Shown here piece after piece: positions 24,672-33,937 of a stretch of 64,000 nt of DNA (within the stretch, counting starts at the first letter, position 1; each line of letters begins with the position of its first letter). A program made the translations under genes and the position numbers. The notes beneath the pieces are model-generated. The model was not told where the DNA came from. It did no database searches and saw only the letters and a list, made by a program, of their open reading frames with translations. The stretch comes from Arthrobacter sp. Bi83 (GTDB lineage: Bacteria; Actinomycetota; Actinomycetes; Actinomycetales; Micrococcaceae): contig NZ_CAKKLY010000009.1 of NCBI RefSeq assembly GCF_918698095.1, positions 1 through 64,000 of the forward strand, given 5' to 3'.

Positions 24672-25754
24672 ATGAAACTCGGAGTCTTCCTTCCGAATGG
24701 TCAAAACGGATACATCATTTCGGAAAACGCACCGCAGTACGAGCCCTCCTTTGAACACTGCCTGGAGATCGCACAGGAGGTCGAAAACATTGGTCTCGAC
24801 TTTGTCCTCTCGATGATCAAATATCACGGCTTTGGCGGCAAAACCGGTTACTGGGATGGTTGCCTCGACTCGGTCGTCCTGGCTACTGGCATCGCCGCCC
24901 TTACCAGCAAGATCGATGTCTTCGCAACGGTTCCGATCCTCGGTATTCCTCCAGTGATCGCGGCCCGCCAGCTTGCGACCTTCGATGAGATTGCCAAGGG
25001 ACGGGGCGGCGTAAACCTTGTAACCGGCTGGAATCGTCCTGAATACGACCCCATGGGTCTGTGGCCAGGCGACGACTACTACGACAGGCGCTACGACTAC
25101 GCAGCGGAGTACGTACAGATCCTTCGTGGGCTCTGGAGAGACGGGCGCACCACGTTCAAGGGTGAGTTCTTCGATATTCAGGACGCGACGTGCTTGCCGA
25201 GCTCGGGTCGTGAACTCCCCATTGTCACCGCCGGACAGTCAAGGAAGGGCCAAGAGTACACCGCGCACCACGGTGACTACAACTTTGTTTTTGCAGATCG
25301 TGCGCTATTGCCACAGATCACGAAGCCGATGAACGAGGAAGCAGAGCGGGTTGGGCGTACAGTCGGCAGCTATGCTCTCTTTACGATTATCGCCGCGGAG
25401 ACCGACGAAGAGGCATTGGCAAAGACTCAGCACATCATTGACGGTCGTGACCTGGAAGCGCTCAAAAACGTTGCTGGCAGTGCGTCTCTCGACCCTCAGA
25501 CCGGAGGCACCAGTGCACACTTCGTCGCGGGGCTCACTGCGCCTGCTGAAGAGGGCAACCTGACCTTCATGAGCTTTCCGGTCATTCACGGCTCCTACGA
25601 GAATGTGGCTGAGCAGATCGCCACGATGGAGCGTGATACGGGTGCGGCCGGCGTGCTCATGACGTTTGTGGACTACGTGCCGGATATCAAGATTTTCGGC
25701 GAGAAGGTCCTGCCGCTCATCCGCGAAAAGCTGGCCGCGCTCCAGCCTGCCTAA
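24672..25754 (+). CDS. RutA-like FMN-dependent monooxygenase (LLM class)
   Basis: A 360-residue luciferase-like flavoprotein closely resembling E. coli RutA along its length: GVFLPNGQNGYIIS, LSMIKYHGFGGKT, VNLVTGWNRPEYDPMG, WPGDDYYDRRYDY and the C-terminal GAAGVLMTFVDYVPDIKIFGE. RutA opens the uracil ring oxidatively using reduced FMN and O2 through a flavin-N5-peroxide or peroxide nucleophile. None of the other rut genes (rutB, rutC, rutD, rutE) is here, so the substrate is probably another cyclic amide or N-heterocycle. Reduced FMN could come from the FMN reductase at 27446 or the flavin reductase at 34471. A 21-pair terminator follows. Confidence 0.85.
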   Translation: MKLGVFLPNGQNGYIISENAPQYEPSFEHCLEIAQEVENIGLDFVLSMIKYHGFGGKTGYWDGCLDSVVLATGIAALTSKIDVFATVPILGIPPVIAARQLATFDEIAKGRGGVNLVTGWNRPEYDPMGLWPGDDYYDRRYDYAAEYVQILRGLWRDGRTTFKGEFFDIQDATCLPSSGRELPIVTAGQSRKGQEYTAHHGDYNFVFADRALLPQITKPMNEEAERVGRTVGSYALFTIIAAETDEEALAKTQHIIDGRDLEALKNVAGSASLDPQTGGTSAHFVAGLTAPAEEGNLTFMSFPVIHGSYENVAEQIATMERDTGAAGVLMTFVDYVPDIKIFGEKVLPLIREKLAALQPA

Positions 25755-25771
25755 GAGGCCAAAGTGCACTG

Positions 25772-25822
25772 CCAGGCTGGTCCTGTCCCGGCGACGACGT
25801 TGCCGGGACAGGACCAGCCTGG
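25772..25822. terminator. Terminator after the RutA-like gene (21-bp perfect stem)
   Basis: Arms 25772-25792 and 25802-25822 are perfectly complementary around a 9-base loop. It ends the LysR-side operon before the GntR gene. Confidence 0.85.
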
Positions 25823-25885
25823 AAGTCCCCGGCTGACCTACGGTAGGGCTTGAATTTATCAGCGTCACGTACTTAAAGGCTCGGT

Positions 25886-26542
25886 ATGGGAAAGTTTTCG
25901 GGCACGACCACTTCAGGCCGTGAAAAGGCATACGCGCACCTGCGTGAAAGTGTCCTCACGGATCCGCAGCTGCAAGGCCAGTTCATCAACGAGACAGACC
26001 TTGCAGCCGACCTCGGCATTTCCCGCACCCCTGTCCGGGAAGCGTTGATGCTCCTCGTCTCAGAAGGTCTCGTCGAGCTGATTCCGCAGCGCGGCGCATA
26101 CGTCCCAGCCATCTCTGGCAGGGAAATCTCGGAACTCATGGAACTTCGCAGCGTTCTTGAACGCTACGCGTCCCGGCTGGTCATCACGAAACAGCGTGTG
26201 CCGGCTGAAAGGATGCAAACGACACTCGACCTTCAGGCCGCCGTCCCAGATGACGATGATCCAGAGTCCGCACGCCATTTCATGCGCCTGGGAACCCTGT
26301 TTCACCAACAGCTCATTGACGCCGCTGGAAGCGATCTGATCTCCCGCACCTACAGCAATCTCCATGTCAGGCAAACGTTGGCAGGCGCTACCGCTGCGTG
26401 CAGGACCTCATGGCGGCGCCATGTCGTCTGCTCCGAACATCAGGGAATACTCGACGCCCTCATCGCGGGAGACGTTGTCCAGGCCCAAAAGGCAGTCGAT
26501 GAGCATCTGGCCTCAACGAAGGACAACCTGTTCCGCAACTGA
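25886..26542 (+). CDS. GntR-family (FCD) regulator
   Basis: A 218-residue repressor with winged HTH at about 12-75 (INETDLAADLGISRTPVREALMLLVSEGLVELIPQRG) and an FCD-type sensor domain, with FMRLGTLFHQQL and CSEHQGILDAL as the conserved Asp/His-bearing helices. It begins the second transcription unit of the cluster, followed at short distances by the nitrilase and FMN reductase genes. It most likely autoregulates that unit. A second regulator (LysR) controls the upstream unit, so the pathway seems to be read out at two points. Confidence 0.87.
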   Translation: MGKFSGTTTSGREKAYAHLRESVLTDPQLQGQFINETDLAADLGISRTPVREALMLLVSEGLVELIPQRGAYVPAISGREISELMELRSVLERYASRLVITKQRVPAERMQTTLDLQAAVPDDDDPESARHFMRLGTLFHQQLIDAAGSDLISRTYSNLHVRQTLAGATAACRTSWRRHVVCSEHQGILDALIAGDVVQAQKAVDEHLASTKDNLFRN

Positions 26543-26595
26543 CCGGAAAATTCCGGCCCACACCTCAACCACGCTTAACCGATGGGAGTTCTTCC

Positions 26596-27390
26596 ATGCG
26601 TCTCGCAGTTGCCCAGATCATCAGCGGTGCCGACCCGACAGCGAATCTTGGCCTCATCAGGCAATACGCTGTTGAGGCCAAGAAAACTGGAGCCGAGTTG
26701 GTCGTGTTCCCTGAGGCGGTCATGCGCGCATTCGGTCACTCCCTCAACGACATCGCTGAGCCCCTCGATGGTCCTTGGGCCAACGAGGTCCGCAGCATCG
26801 CAAAAAGCTTGGATCTTGTCATCATTGCTGGAATGTTTACACCCGGCCGCGACGGCCGTGTCCGGAACACACTGCTCGTCACGGGACCCGGCATTGAAAC
26901 TTCATACGACAAGGTGCACCTCTTTGATGCATTCGGATTTGCCGAGTCCGAAAGCGTCGATGCTGGGGAGAAATCGGTGACTTTCGAGGCGAACGGTACG
27001 GTTTTCGGGCTGGCCACCTGCTATGACGTCCGTTTCCCTGCGCTGTTCTCCGCCAATGCCAACGCCGGAGCCCAAGTGAACATCGTCTGTGCTTCGTGGG
27101 GATTTGGAGAAGGTAAAGCCGAGCAATGGGACCTGCTGGTCCGGGCAAGGGCATTGGACAGCACGACGTTCGTCGTCGCTTGCGGTCAGGGCGACCCGGA
27201 AACCATCGGTGCCGGGCCTGCTGGCGCAGCTCCCACCGGAATCGGTCGCAGTGCTGTTATCTCGCCGCTTGGATCCGTGCTGGCCAAACTTGGCGGCAAG
27301 CCCGAACTTGTGGTCGTTGACATCGAACCGTCACAGGTTGCCGAGGCCCGCCAAAAACTGCCGGTTCTGGCCAACGCCCACCAGTTCTAA
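26596..27390 (+). CDS. Nitrilase-superfamily carbon-nitrogen hydrolase
   Basis: A 264-residue nitrilase-fold amidohydrolase. The Glu-Lys-Cys triad is intact: Glu40 (VVFPEAV), Lys106 (SYDKVHLFD) and Cys142 (ATCYDVRFP). Length and motifs fit branch 10-13 amidases of the omega-amidase/Nit type more than true nitrilases. It probably hydrolyses an open-chain amide or carbamoyl group made after ring opening by the RutA-like enzyme, releasing ammonia. The exact substrate is inference. Confidence 0.85.
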   Translation: MRLAVAQIISGADPTANLGLIRQYAVEAKKTGAELVVFPEAVMRAFGHSLNDIAEPLDGPWANEVRSIAKSLDLVIIAGMFTPGRDGRVRNTLLVTGPGIETSYDKVHLFDAFGFAESESVDAGEKSVTFEANGTVFGLATCYDVRFPALFSANANAGAQVNIVCASWGFGEGKAEQWDLLVRARALDSTTFVVACGQGDPETIGAGPAGAAPTGIGRSAVISPLGSVLAKLGGKPELVVVDIEPSQVAEARQKLPVLANAHQF

Positions 27391-27445
27391 GGTCAAGGCA
27401 CGGACCATCCATATCTACTGACCACGAAGAAGTGAGAGACACACC

Positions 27446-27979
27446 ATGACGCTGAAAGCAACGATCGTCGTAGGCAACCCCAAGCCGCAGTCTCGCACAC
27501 TGGAGGTGGCCAAGAGTCTCACCGACAAGCTCCTCGTCCCGGGCACCTACATGCTGGAAATCATCGATCTCGCCGATCACGTCGCGGAAATCTTCGCCTG
27601 GCCATCGGATGAGATGGCTGCATTGAACGCCCGTGTCGCGGAGAGTGATCTTGTGGTTTTCGCCTCCCCGACCTACAAGGCCACCTACACGGGCCTCCTT
27701 AAAGCATTCCTGGATCGGTATCCAACCAATGGTCTAGTCGGTGTCACAGCCATTCCCGTGCACACAGGAGGCGATCTCACCCACGCCATGGGTCCCACGG
27801 TGAACCTCGCACCGCTGCTGGCTGAACTTGGTGCGGTTGTTCCTGGCCGCGGCTTCTACTTCGTGTCCAGCCAGATGGAGAACCTGGACGAAATTACTGC
27901 CCAGGCGGCGGCGGAGTACGCGGCTAATCTCAGCCGTGCCGCTAACATCGCCGCGTCATTGTCCGCGCCGGTTGCCTGA
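27446..27979 (+). CDS. NAD(P)H-dependent FMN reductase (SsuE/MsuE type)
   Basis: A 177-residue flavodoxin-like reductase. The phosphate-binding loop VGNPKPQSRT and SPTYKATYTGLLKAFLDRY are the standard motifs of the NADPH-dependent FMN reductase family. It delivers free reduced FMN to two-component monooxygenases, so it is the natural partner of the RutA-like protein. It lies 55 bases after the nitrilase gene. Just downstream is a truncated copy of a different flavin reductase gene. Confidence 0.87.
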   Translation: MTLKATIVVGNPKPQSRTLEVAKSLTDKLLVPGTYMLEIIDLADHVAEIFAWPSDEMAALNARVAESDLVVFASPTYKATYTGLLKAFLDRYPTNGLVGVTAIPVHTGGDLTHAMGPTVNLAPLLAELGAVVPGRGFYFVSSQMENLDEITAQAAAEYAANLSRAANIAASLSAPVA

Positions 27980-28013
27980 GGGAAGAAACACCACGTCTCT
28001 CGCCCAAACCTTG

Positions 28014-28197
28014 CCATGGTCCAGACCCCGGCGTTTGATCCCCGGGTTTTCCGTGACACGCTCGGGCACTACGCTTCCGGCATCACCATCATCAGCGGCA
28101 TCGACGAGGACGACCCGATCGGCTTCGCCTGCCAGTCCTTCTACCCCGTCTCGACCGAACCGCTCCCGGACTCCTTCAGGTCAAGACCAACTCCCCA
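28014..28197 (+). pseudogene. Truncated, inverted copy of the flavin reductase gene
   Basis: The segment 28028-28179 matches the 5' part of the intact flavin reductase gene (34435-34284, opposite strand) over 152 bases with about nine mismatches by eye. It encodes FDPRVFRDTLGHYASG and IGFACQSFYPVST. After 28179 one base is missing relative to the intact gene, then similarity fades by about 28197. The first codons differ from the intact gene. It is a non-functional duplicate and a sign of an inversion or duplication event. Confidence 0.8.
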
Positions 28198-28346
28198 CGG
28201 CGCCGACGAGGCCTCTACACCCGATACATAGGTATTAGTGACCCCCATGCCAATTGACCCCACCATTACGGTGCTGCTTCCACTAGGTTGGGCCTGCCGT
28301 GACTAGCGCGGGGGCTCCGGAGCACGGTCGAGAGAATGAGAATGCA

Positions 28347-29078
28347 ATGCGAATGGCACGACTATTGACCAGTGAAGGCATTCGGCATGCCGTCTACCTG
28401 AATGAGGAATGGCATCACATAGATGATCCGTTTGCTCCGGTTCCAACGTTCTTGGGTCCAGTAACCTCGGCCGGGAAGGCCACACTGCTGGCCCCAACGT
28501 GCCCGGCGGTTATTGTCGGAATCGGGCACAATGACGGTAATCACCCGGTGCCTATACAGCCTTGGCTCAAGTCGGTCCACACTGTTGCCAGCCCGAATGA
28601 TGTCATCGAGCCGCCGTGGCGGGTGGGCGCTGTGAATGTGGAAGGTGAACTTGCCGTCGTCATTGGTAAGAGTGCTGTTGACCTTACGGCGGAGAATGCT
28701 CTGGATCATGTCTTGGGCTATACCATCGCCAACGATGTCACCAACGCCACCCAGGCGGTGATTGACGAAAAACTCTTTCAAGCCAAATCAGGAACCCATT
28801 ACACGCCGTTGGGGCCGTGGATTGAAACGGATATCGCAGATCCGGGGAACCTTGGCATCGACGTCACGGTCAACGGCCACGCCGAAGCCCGCTCAGGCAC
28901 CTTCAACCTTATCTTCGGCGTGGTGGAGTGCTTGGTCCACGTGACGAAGTGGATGGCACTGGAACCCGGTGATGTCGTCATGACTGGAGCCCCTGGCACT
29001 ATTGTCGGAGTCCAGCCCGGAGATACAGTGGCCATAACGATTGATGGGATCGGGACCTTGGTCAACGCTGTTGCCTGA
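28347..29078 (+). CDS. FAH-family hydrolase/hydratase
   Basis: A 243-residue fumarylacetoacetate hydrolase-superfamily protein (259 residues if the GTG at 28299 is used). The metal-site motif NVEGELAVVIGK, the following YTIANDVTNA and the GDVVMTGAPGTIVG turn are typical. Relatives hydrolyse or hydrate 2-oxo or beta-diketo acids, or decarboxylate them. I favour the start MRMARLLTS at 28347 because homologous FAH proteins begin near this point. It could process the carbon skeleton left after nitrogen removal in this pathway. Confidence 0.8.
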   Translation: MRMARLLTSEGIRHAVYLNEEWHHIDDPFAPVPTFLGPVTSAGKATLLAPTCPAVIVGIGHNDGNHPVPIQPWLKSVHTVASPNDVIEPPWRVGAVNVEGELAVVIGKSAVDLTAENALDHVLGYTIANDVTNATQAVIDEKLFQAKSGTHYTPLGPWIETDIADPGNLGIDVTVNGHAEARSGTFNLIFGVVECLVHVTKWMALEPGDVVMTGAPGTIVGVQPGDTVAITIDGIGTLVNAVA

Positions 29079-29445
29079 TCTTCGTGCGCATCCGGGCCTC
29101 TATCCCTTAGGCCGTAAGAGAACGGCCCAATCATGCAAGAAACCCCGAATAAGACACTGTTTTCGGTCCGGCAGTGTCATGTGAGTGTGGCTCCCTGGAA
29201 ACCCTGCAAGCTTGGAGAAAAGGGACGGTGCCCGCTACGGAGCTTTTCTGCCTCCATGTCAGGACGTGCCACACGTGCGTGAAGAGCGCAGCCGGGACAA
29301 GATGCGGCGGGGCGACGTGGTGACTCTGACAGTGGTGCGCGGGAACGGCAGCGGAGGCCATCGAAGATTACTTGAAGACCGCAGGATGGTATTGATCCGT
29401 CTGCACGACTCACAGAGTGTGGATTGATATCCCCGACGACGCTAT
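29079..29445. other. Intergenic region before the insertion sequence, no supported gene
   Basis: Only short frames with atypical composition are present, for example one from 29134 (MQETPNKTLF) of about 50 codons with no ribosome-binding site. It may be debris from the rearrangements around the IS. Confidence 0.4.
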
Positions 29446-29453
29446 CGAGATTG
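29446..29453. repeat. Left target-site duplication CGAGATTG
   Basis: CGAGATTG here and at 30743-30750 directly flank the IS ends. Eight-base duplications are what IS256-family elements make. Confidence 0.9.
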
Positions 29454-30742
29454 GGGTTATAGGACAAAACGTGTGTAATTCCCGGGTGTGTCATGTGCGT
29501 CCTGCCCATCCGGTGCGGTGCCAGAGGCCTTCTTCAGGGCTGAGTCCGGTGCTGTAGAGCTCGGGGCCGGGGTCCCGTTCTGTCGGGGCGCTGGCTTTGG
29601 TCTTGGCTGGTCCGTAGTGGCGGTCTTGGATGAGCTTTGTTGGCGGTCGGGGTTGCTCGCTGTGCAGGTAGAGGTACCACTCGATGGCACGCTTCTGGTG
29701 TTCCTCGCTCGTGCCCCGGTGCGCCCGCAGCAGGAGCCGGAGCTGGGCGTTCGTGCCGCCTTCGATCCTGTTGGTCGTCGAGGCGATGTCCAGCCCGGCG
29801 TATTCGGCTTCCAAATACGTGAACAGCGTTCCGGCTTGGCTGAGGCGCTCCAGGAGCCGGTAGGCCTTGCGGAGCCTGTCATGCGTGTACCACCAGGACT
29901 GGTTGGACCGCACCCAGCCCGGACCATGGCGGTAGTGCTGCGGTAGGTGCGCGCTTTGACCAGGTGCCCGTGCTGCTGATGCCAGTCATGGAACCCGGCC
30001 AGCCAGGCTGCCGCGTCCGCCGGGGCCTTGATCCTCGTCAGCGCCCGTCCCAGCCGCAGCAACGCCTTGCCCGCATCGGTCCTGGGCCGGCCGGTCAGGT
30101 AGGTGCGCACGTTGCGCTGGACATGGACCAGGCAGCGCTGCACCGAGGTTTCGGACCAGCACTCGGACAGGGCCGCAGCGATCCCGGAACCACCGTCAGT
30201 GATCACAACCCTCGGGGCCGGAAAGCGTTCCAGCAACGCCGCCCACGCGGCCTTCTTCTCGGTGTCACACCACTGCCAACCCAGCACGTAGTCACCGGCA
30301 ACAGCGATCAGGCAGCACCATGAACCCACGTAGATCCCATCGACCTGGATCTGGTCATGGACCTCGCCGGTCACCGGGATCCGCGGGGCAATGTTCCAGC
30401 ACCACGCCGTGCGCCGACGCAATGACCGGGCCGTGCCGAACGAGGTGAACGATGACTGACTCGAGGTGCCCATCAGCCAGCCAAGGAACGCCTCCAATTC
30501 GGAGCGCCGGCTGACATCCGGGCGTTCACTCGAGCGGCTCGCACCGCATGCCAGACACCGGTAGCGCTGCTTACCGGCCGCCGTTTTCCCGTTCCGTACC
30601 AGCGATTGACCGCAGACAAGACATTCCAGAGATATGCAAGCACCCCAGCCACCCTAAGCGTCGAAAGCTTAGCCATCCCGGAATTCGCCCGCCAACACTG
30701 GGAAGCGAGCCCCTCCCATACACACGTTTTGTCCTATAACCC
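29454..30742 (-). mobile_element. IS256/IS1249-type insertion sequence, 1289 bp
   Basis: A complete element bounded by perfect 24-bp terminal inverted repeats (29454-29477 and 30719-30742, starting GGGTTATAGGACAAAACG) and an 8-bp direct target duplication. The single transposase gene inside runs leftward and is broken. The intact ends and duplication indicate a recent insertion that has not recombined since. Confidence 0.92.
29491..30635 (-). pseudogene. Transposase of the IS256/IS1249-type element, frameshifted
   Basis: The N-terminal zinc-binding region (ECLVCGQSLVRNGKTAAGKQ then CLACG) identifies the IS1249-like branch. DDE-type landmarks follow: QVDGIYVGSW, VVITDGGSGIAAAL and, in the other frame, NRIEGG. 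The frame changes near 29912-29920 in a C/G run: VKARTYRSTTAMVRAG continues as WVRSNQSWWYTHDRLRK only after a one-base shift. The reading frame also lacks ATG, GTG or TTG before the zinc motif; ATA at 30635 or CTG at 30629 is where a start would be. A programmed shift is possible but the lost start points to inactivation. Confidence 0.75.
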
Positions 30743-30750
30743 CGAGATTG
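30743..30750. repeat. Right target-site duplication CGAGATTG
   Basis: Second copy of the 8-bp duplication, directly after the right inverted repeat. Confidence 0.9.
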
Positions 30751-30848
30751 TCTAACGGTGACGACGCCCCTCAAGCAAGAGGGCCACCCATCTCGCAACT
30801 TGGGTGGCCCTGACCGTTTAACTCCGGGGTAGGGGCTCACTGTGTGAG

Positions 30849-31487
30849 TTAGTGGAGGATTCCGCGTCGGATGGCTTGGGCGACCGCGGAGGCCCGGTCA
30901 GAGACTTCGAGCTTTTCGTAGATGTGTTGCAGATGCGTCTTAACGGTCGTCAACGAGATGTGCAGCTCGTTGGCAATCTTCTGACCCGAATGGCCATCTG
31001 CTGCAAGACGAAGAATATCGACCTCGCGGGCGGTGAGCGTCGGCCTCTTAGGGGTGTCCCGGCGAGTCCGTAGTTCACGGGCGAGAACGTCCTGCGCGAA
31101 CGGGGCGATGATGGTTCCACCGGCACCAATGCGCAGGACTGCATCCGTGATCTCATCAAAGGACGCCGCCTTCTCCAGGAACCCGCGGGCTCCATGCGTG
31201 AAGGCTCTGAAGACCGTCTTGCTGTCCATGTATGCGGTCAAGACAAGAATGCTCGTCGGTGCCGCTTCAGCGAACAGCGTCTCAAGAACTTCCATGCCGC
31301 CGAGTTCAGGCAGTTGTAAATCCATGACTGCCACGTCTGGCTTCAGTTCCCGGATCGCTGCTAGTGCACTCTTGCCGTCTCCGGCGGAGCCCACAACCTC
31401 GATTTGAGGCACGTTCTTCCAGTTCTGGGCGAGGCCCTCCCTGTAGACCGGGTGGTCATCGGCGATGAAGACGGTGAAGATCTTCAT
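30849..31487 (-). CDS. NarL/LuxR-type response regulator
   Basis: A 212-residue two-domain regulator. The receiver domain (1-120) has the acidic pair Asp10-Asp11 (ADDHP), phosphoacceptor Asp56 (VMDLQLP), Thr/Ala switch in VLTAYMD and Lys in FLEKAASFDE. The C-terminal LuxR HTH lies at about 149-210 (LTAREVDILRLAADGHSGQKIANELHISLTTVKTHLQHIYEKL). It overlaps the end of the kinase gene by four bases, so they are one system. Targets are unknown; the flavin reductase genes are the nearest same-strand neighbours. Confidence 0.92.
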   Translation of the reverse strand: MKIFTVFIADDHPVYREGLAQNWKNVPQIEVVGSAGDGKSALAAIRELKPDVAVMDLQLPELGGMEVLETLFAEAAPTSILVLTAYMDSKTVFRAFTHGARGFLEKAASFDEITDAVLRIGAGGTIIAPFAQDVLARELRTRRDTPKRPTLTAREVDILRLAADGHSGQKIANELHISLTTVKTHLQHIYEKLEVSDRASAVAQAIRRGILH

Positions 31488-33400
31488 GCCAGAGCTAGCG
31501 CCTGGCGAACTGTCCGCGCAAAATGCTCGATATCGAACGGTTTCGTTAGGTAGTCAAGGATTTTCATACTCCGGAGTTCGGCTATGCGCGCCGGAGTTGC
31601 ATCTGCGGAAAGAATAATCACCGGGATGTCCTTCGTACGCTGGTCCTGCTGCAAGAGTTTTACGACTTCAACCCCTGACATGTCGGAGAGATTCACGTCC
31701 AGCAGGATAAGCTGAGGCGCGTTGTCCTGGGCCAAAGCTACCCCGGACTCACCACTTGTAGCGGAAATAAGGTTCAGCCCGCCCATCCCGGAAATGATGT
31801 TCTCCACCAAGCGGATATTCGCGTAAGTGTCTTCAATCTGCAGGATCGTAGCATGAGCAGCGTCGCTGGTGTCGACAGCATCTTTTTTGGGGGCCGACGT
31901 GTCGAGATCCTCCTCCGGCGCAGGCGCGAGCGGCATGTCCACGTAAAAAGTTGATCCCTCGCCCGGGGCGGTGTGTTCAATGCCCAAGGAGCCGCCCATT
32001 TCCTCCACAAGTCGCCGGGAAAGGGCAAGGCCCAAGCCGGACCCCTCAATGGAAGCCGATTGATCAAGGCGCACAAATGGTTTGAACAGCCGCTCCACGT
32101 CGTCCTCGGACATCCCAGGGCCTGTGTCCATGACCAAGAAGCGCAGCGCCCCGTCCACTACCTCGCACCAGACCCTGACAGCACCCTGGGGGTTGTTGAA
32201 CTTCACAGCATTGCTCAGCAAGTTGATGAAGACTTGCCTTAGCCGCTGAGTGTCAGCTAGGACGTAACGGTGCAAGGCACCATGCAAATCGCTAGCGATC
32301 TCGATGTCCTGTGCAGCGGCCAGGGGGCGGACCAATTTGAGGGCCTGGTGGATCGAGTCGATTGCCGGTACAGGAACGGAGGCAATGCCAGGGGCGCCGG
32401 CCTCGATCCAGGTGATGTCCAGAACATCATTAACGAGTGCCAAGAGGTGCTTGCCGGCATCGAGGATATGACTTGCACTCTCGGCTGCGCGGGGGCTCAG
32501 GGGCAAATCCTGAAGCAGTTGCGCGAACCCTAATATGGCGTTCAGCGGCGTCCGCAGCTCGTGGCTCATCCTGGATAGGAATTCGCTTTTCGATCGGTTA
32601 GCACGCTCCGCGTCATGCATCGCTTCCCGCGCGGCCCTTTCTGCCCGTTTCCGGTCAGTGATGTCCGTGGAGATCGCGCCTAGAGCGTATGGCTTGCCGG
32701 CGTCATCCAGAAGCGGGAATTTTATGGACAGCCAACGGCTGTCTTCATCCAATTCGGACTGGTCCCGGTCTGTCGCCAAGAGTTCCTCGACTTCGATTGA
32801 GCTGGAGGTCCTGATGACCATGTCATCGTTGTTGGAGTAGTTGTCGGCCACGGCCTTGGGAAACAGGTCATAATCAGTCAGGCCGATGATTGATTCTGCT
32901 GTGACCCCCAGGCGTCGGGCATAGTAGTGGTTGGCAATTAGGTAACGGCCGTCCAGGTCTTTGACGTACATGAGGGCCGCTGAATTATCTAATAGATCCT
33001 TCAACTGCCTGATTGTCGAGTGTAAGTCGTGTTCGATGGAGTCCGGCTCCGCAAGCGCAGCCAACTGAACGACCATATACTCCGCAGGATCGCCGGGAAT
33101 GTTGAACGTCTTGACCTGCGGGCGGAAGGCAGCCAGCTGATCGCCCAGATGAACCGTCATGGTTTGATCGTCCGCCAGTTCAGAAAGCGATGTCGCAACA
33201 AGTTTTATCAGGGCCGGTGTTGGGGCTTCATCCGGATCAACGGCGGGCTCGGTTGAGCCGTGCAGCAGTGCATCGAGCTTGCTGTTGCCTCCCAGGAACA
33301 CCAGCCCTTTAGGGGATTCCTTTCGAAAGATGGCAGTGGCCAGGGGGGCCGCGTCGAAAGCGCTTTGTTTCAGCAGGCGAAGGGCCTCATCGGGGCTCAC
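31484..33400 (-). CDS. Soluble hybrid sensor histidine kinase (PAS-PAS-HisKA-HATPase-REC)
   Basis: A 638-residue kinase with no membrane segment. Residues 1-125 look like a degenerate PAS domain, 126-250 a PAS/PAC domain (MYVKDLDGRYLIAN to GAISTDITDRK). The dimerisation/phosphotransfer box has His280 (MSHELRTPLN). The ATPase domain shows NLLSNAVKF, DTGPGMSEDD and GSGLGLAL. A receiver domain closes the protein (from about 515), with Asp in LILLDVNLSD. Being cytosolic, it probably senses a small molecule or redox state by PAS. Start is a GTG at 33400 with only a weak ribosome-binding site. It signals to the overlapping NarL-type regulator. Confidence 0.88.
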   Translation of the reverse strand: MSPDEALRLLKQSAFDAAPLATAIFRKESPKGLVFLGGNSKLDALLHGSTEPAVDPDEAPTPALIKLVATSLSELADDQTMTVHLGDQLAAFRPQVKTFNIPGDPAEYMVVQLAALAEPDSIEHDLHSTIRQLKDLLDNSAALMYVKDLDGRYLIANHYYARRLGVTAESIIGLTDYDLFPKAVADNYSNNDDMVIRTSSSIEVEELLATDRDQSELDEDSRWLSIKFPLLDDAGKPYALGAISTDITDRKRAERAAREAMHDAERANRSKSEFLSRMSHELRTPLNAILGFAQLLQDLPLSPRAAESASHILDAGKHLLALVNDVLDITWIEAGAPGIASVPVPAIDSIHQALKLVRPLAAAQDIEIASDLHGALHRYVLADTQRLRQVFINLLSNAVKFNNPQGAVRVWCEVVDGALRFLVMDTGPGMSEDDVERLFKPFVRLDQSASIEGSGLGLALSRRLVEEMGGSLGIEHTAPGEGSTFYVDMPLAPAPEEDLDTSAPKKDAVDTSDAAHATILQIEDTYANIRLVENIISGMGGLNLISATSGESGVALAQDNAPQLILLDVNLSDMSGVEVVKLLQQDQRTKDIPVIILSADATPARIAELRSMKILDYLTKPFDIEHFARTVRQALALA

Positions 33401-33531
33401 GGCAATAGTCTTTCACGGTGCTCGGTCCAGTCGGCAGGTGCTGCGTTGAATAATTCATGGATCAGCGGATCAGGCGTAAGCGCCTCCGTTGTACTCAACA
33501 CTGGACCTCCAATTCATTTGTGGGAATGGAA

Positions 33532-33562
33532 GTCGGCCGGGTCCTTTCAGGACCAGGCCGAC
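33532..33562. terminator. Hairpin between kinase gene and TetR-like ORF
   Basis: Fourteen-base arms (33532-33545, 33549-33562) with one mismatch and a TTC loop. No T-run on either side, so it may be an intrinsic terminator for the minus-strand flavin reductase unit or an RNA-processing stem. Confidence 0.55.
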
Positions 33563-33581
33563 AAGACGTGGCGGGCCCTAG

Positions 33582-33821
33582 CTACCTACCCACCACGGCA
33601 AGAAGCTTTTCCCGGGACGGGTATTGCCATTCGACCCATTGCAGCGGAAGACCAACCCGCTCAGCCACAAGAGAATGTGTAACGGTTTCGGGGCCTCCTG
33701 TACCACTTATCTCCGTGATGCAGGCAATGAGAGCCGCTGTCCTTCTTTCGTTGCGTTCCCGGAGGATGTCGGCAAGGGCTCTTGCCGGTTTCGTTTTGCG
33801 TTTCTCGCGCCAAAGCGACAT
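33582..33821 (-). CDS. Short TetR-like DNA-binding protein (HTH only)
   Basis: A 79-residue protein that holds a TetR-type HTH and nothing else: RNERRTAALIACITEISGTG, then VTHSLVAERVGLPLQWVEWQYPSREKLLAV, and stop. Normal TetR proteins continue for another 120-140 residues of ligand domain. AGAGGT precedes the ATG at 33821; an in-frame ATG at 33881 would give 99 residues but has no good binding site. It follows the flavin reductase gene on the same strand. Either a truncated regulator or a ligand-blind repressor. Confidence 0.55.
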   Translation of the reverse strand: MSLWREKRKTKPARALADILRERNERRTAALIACITEISGTGGPETVTHSLVAERVGLPLQWVEWQYPSREKLLAVVGR

Positions 33822-33937
33822 GTTAGATACCTCTGGCAAATTGCCAATCCAGAGTTGGTTGGTCGTAACTTTCTTGGCCATAGCCGTCGCCCCGAACCCA
33901 ATGCAGTTCAGTTCGGGAGGGATAACGGCGGTGGGGT

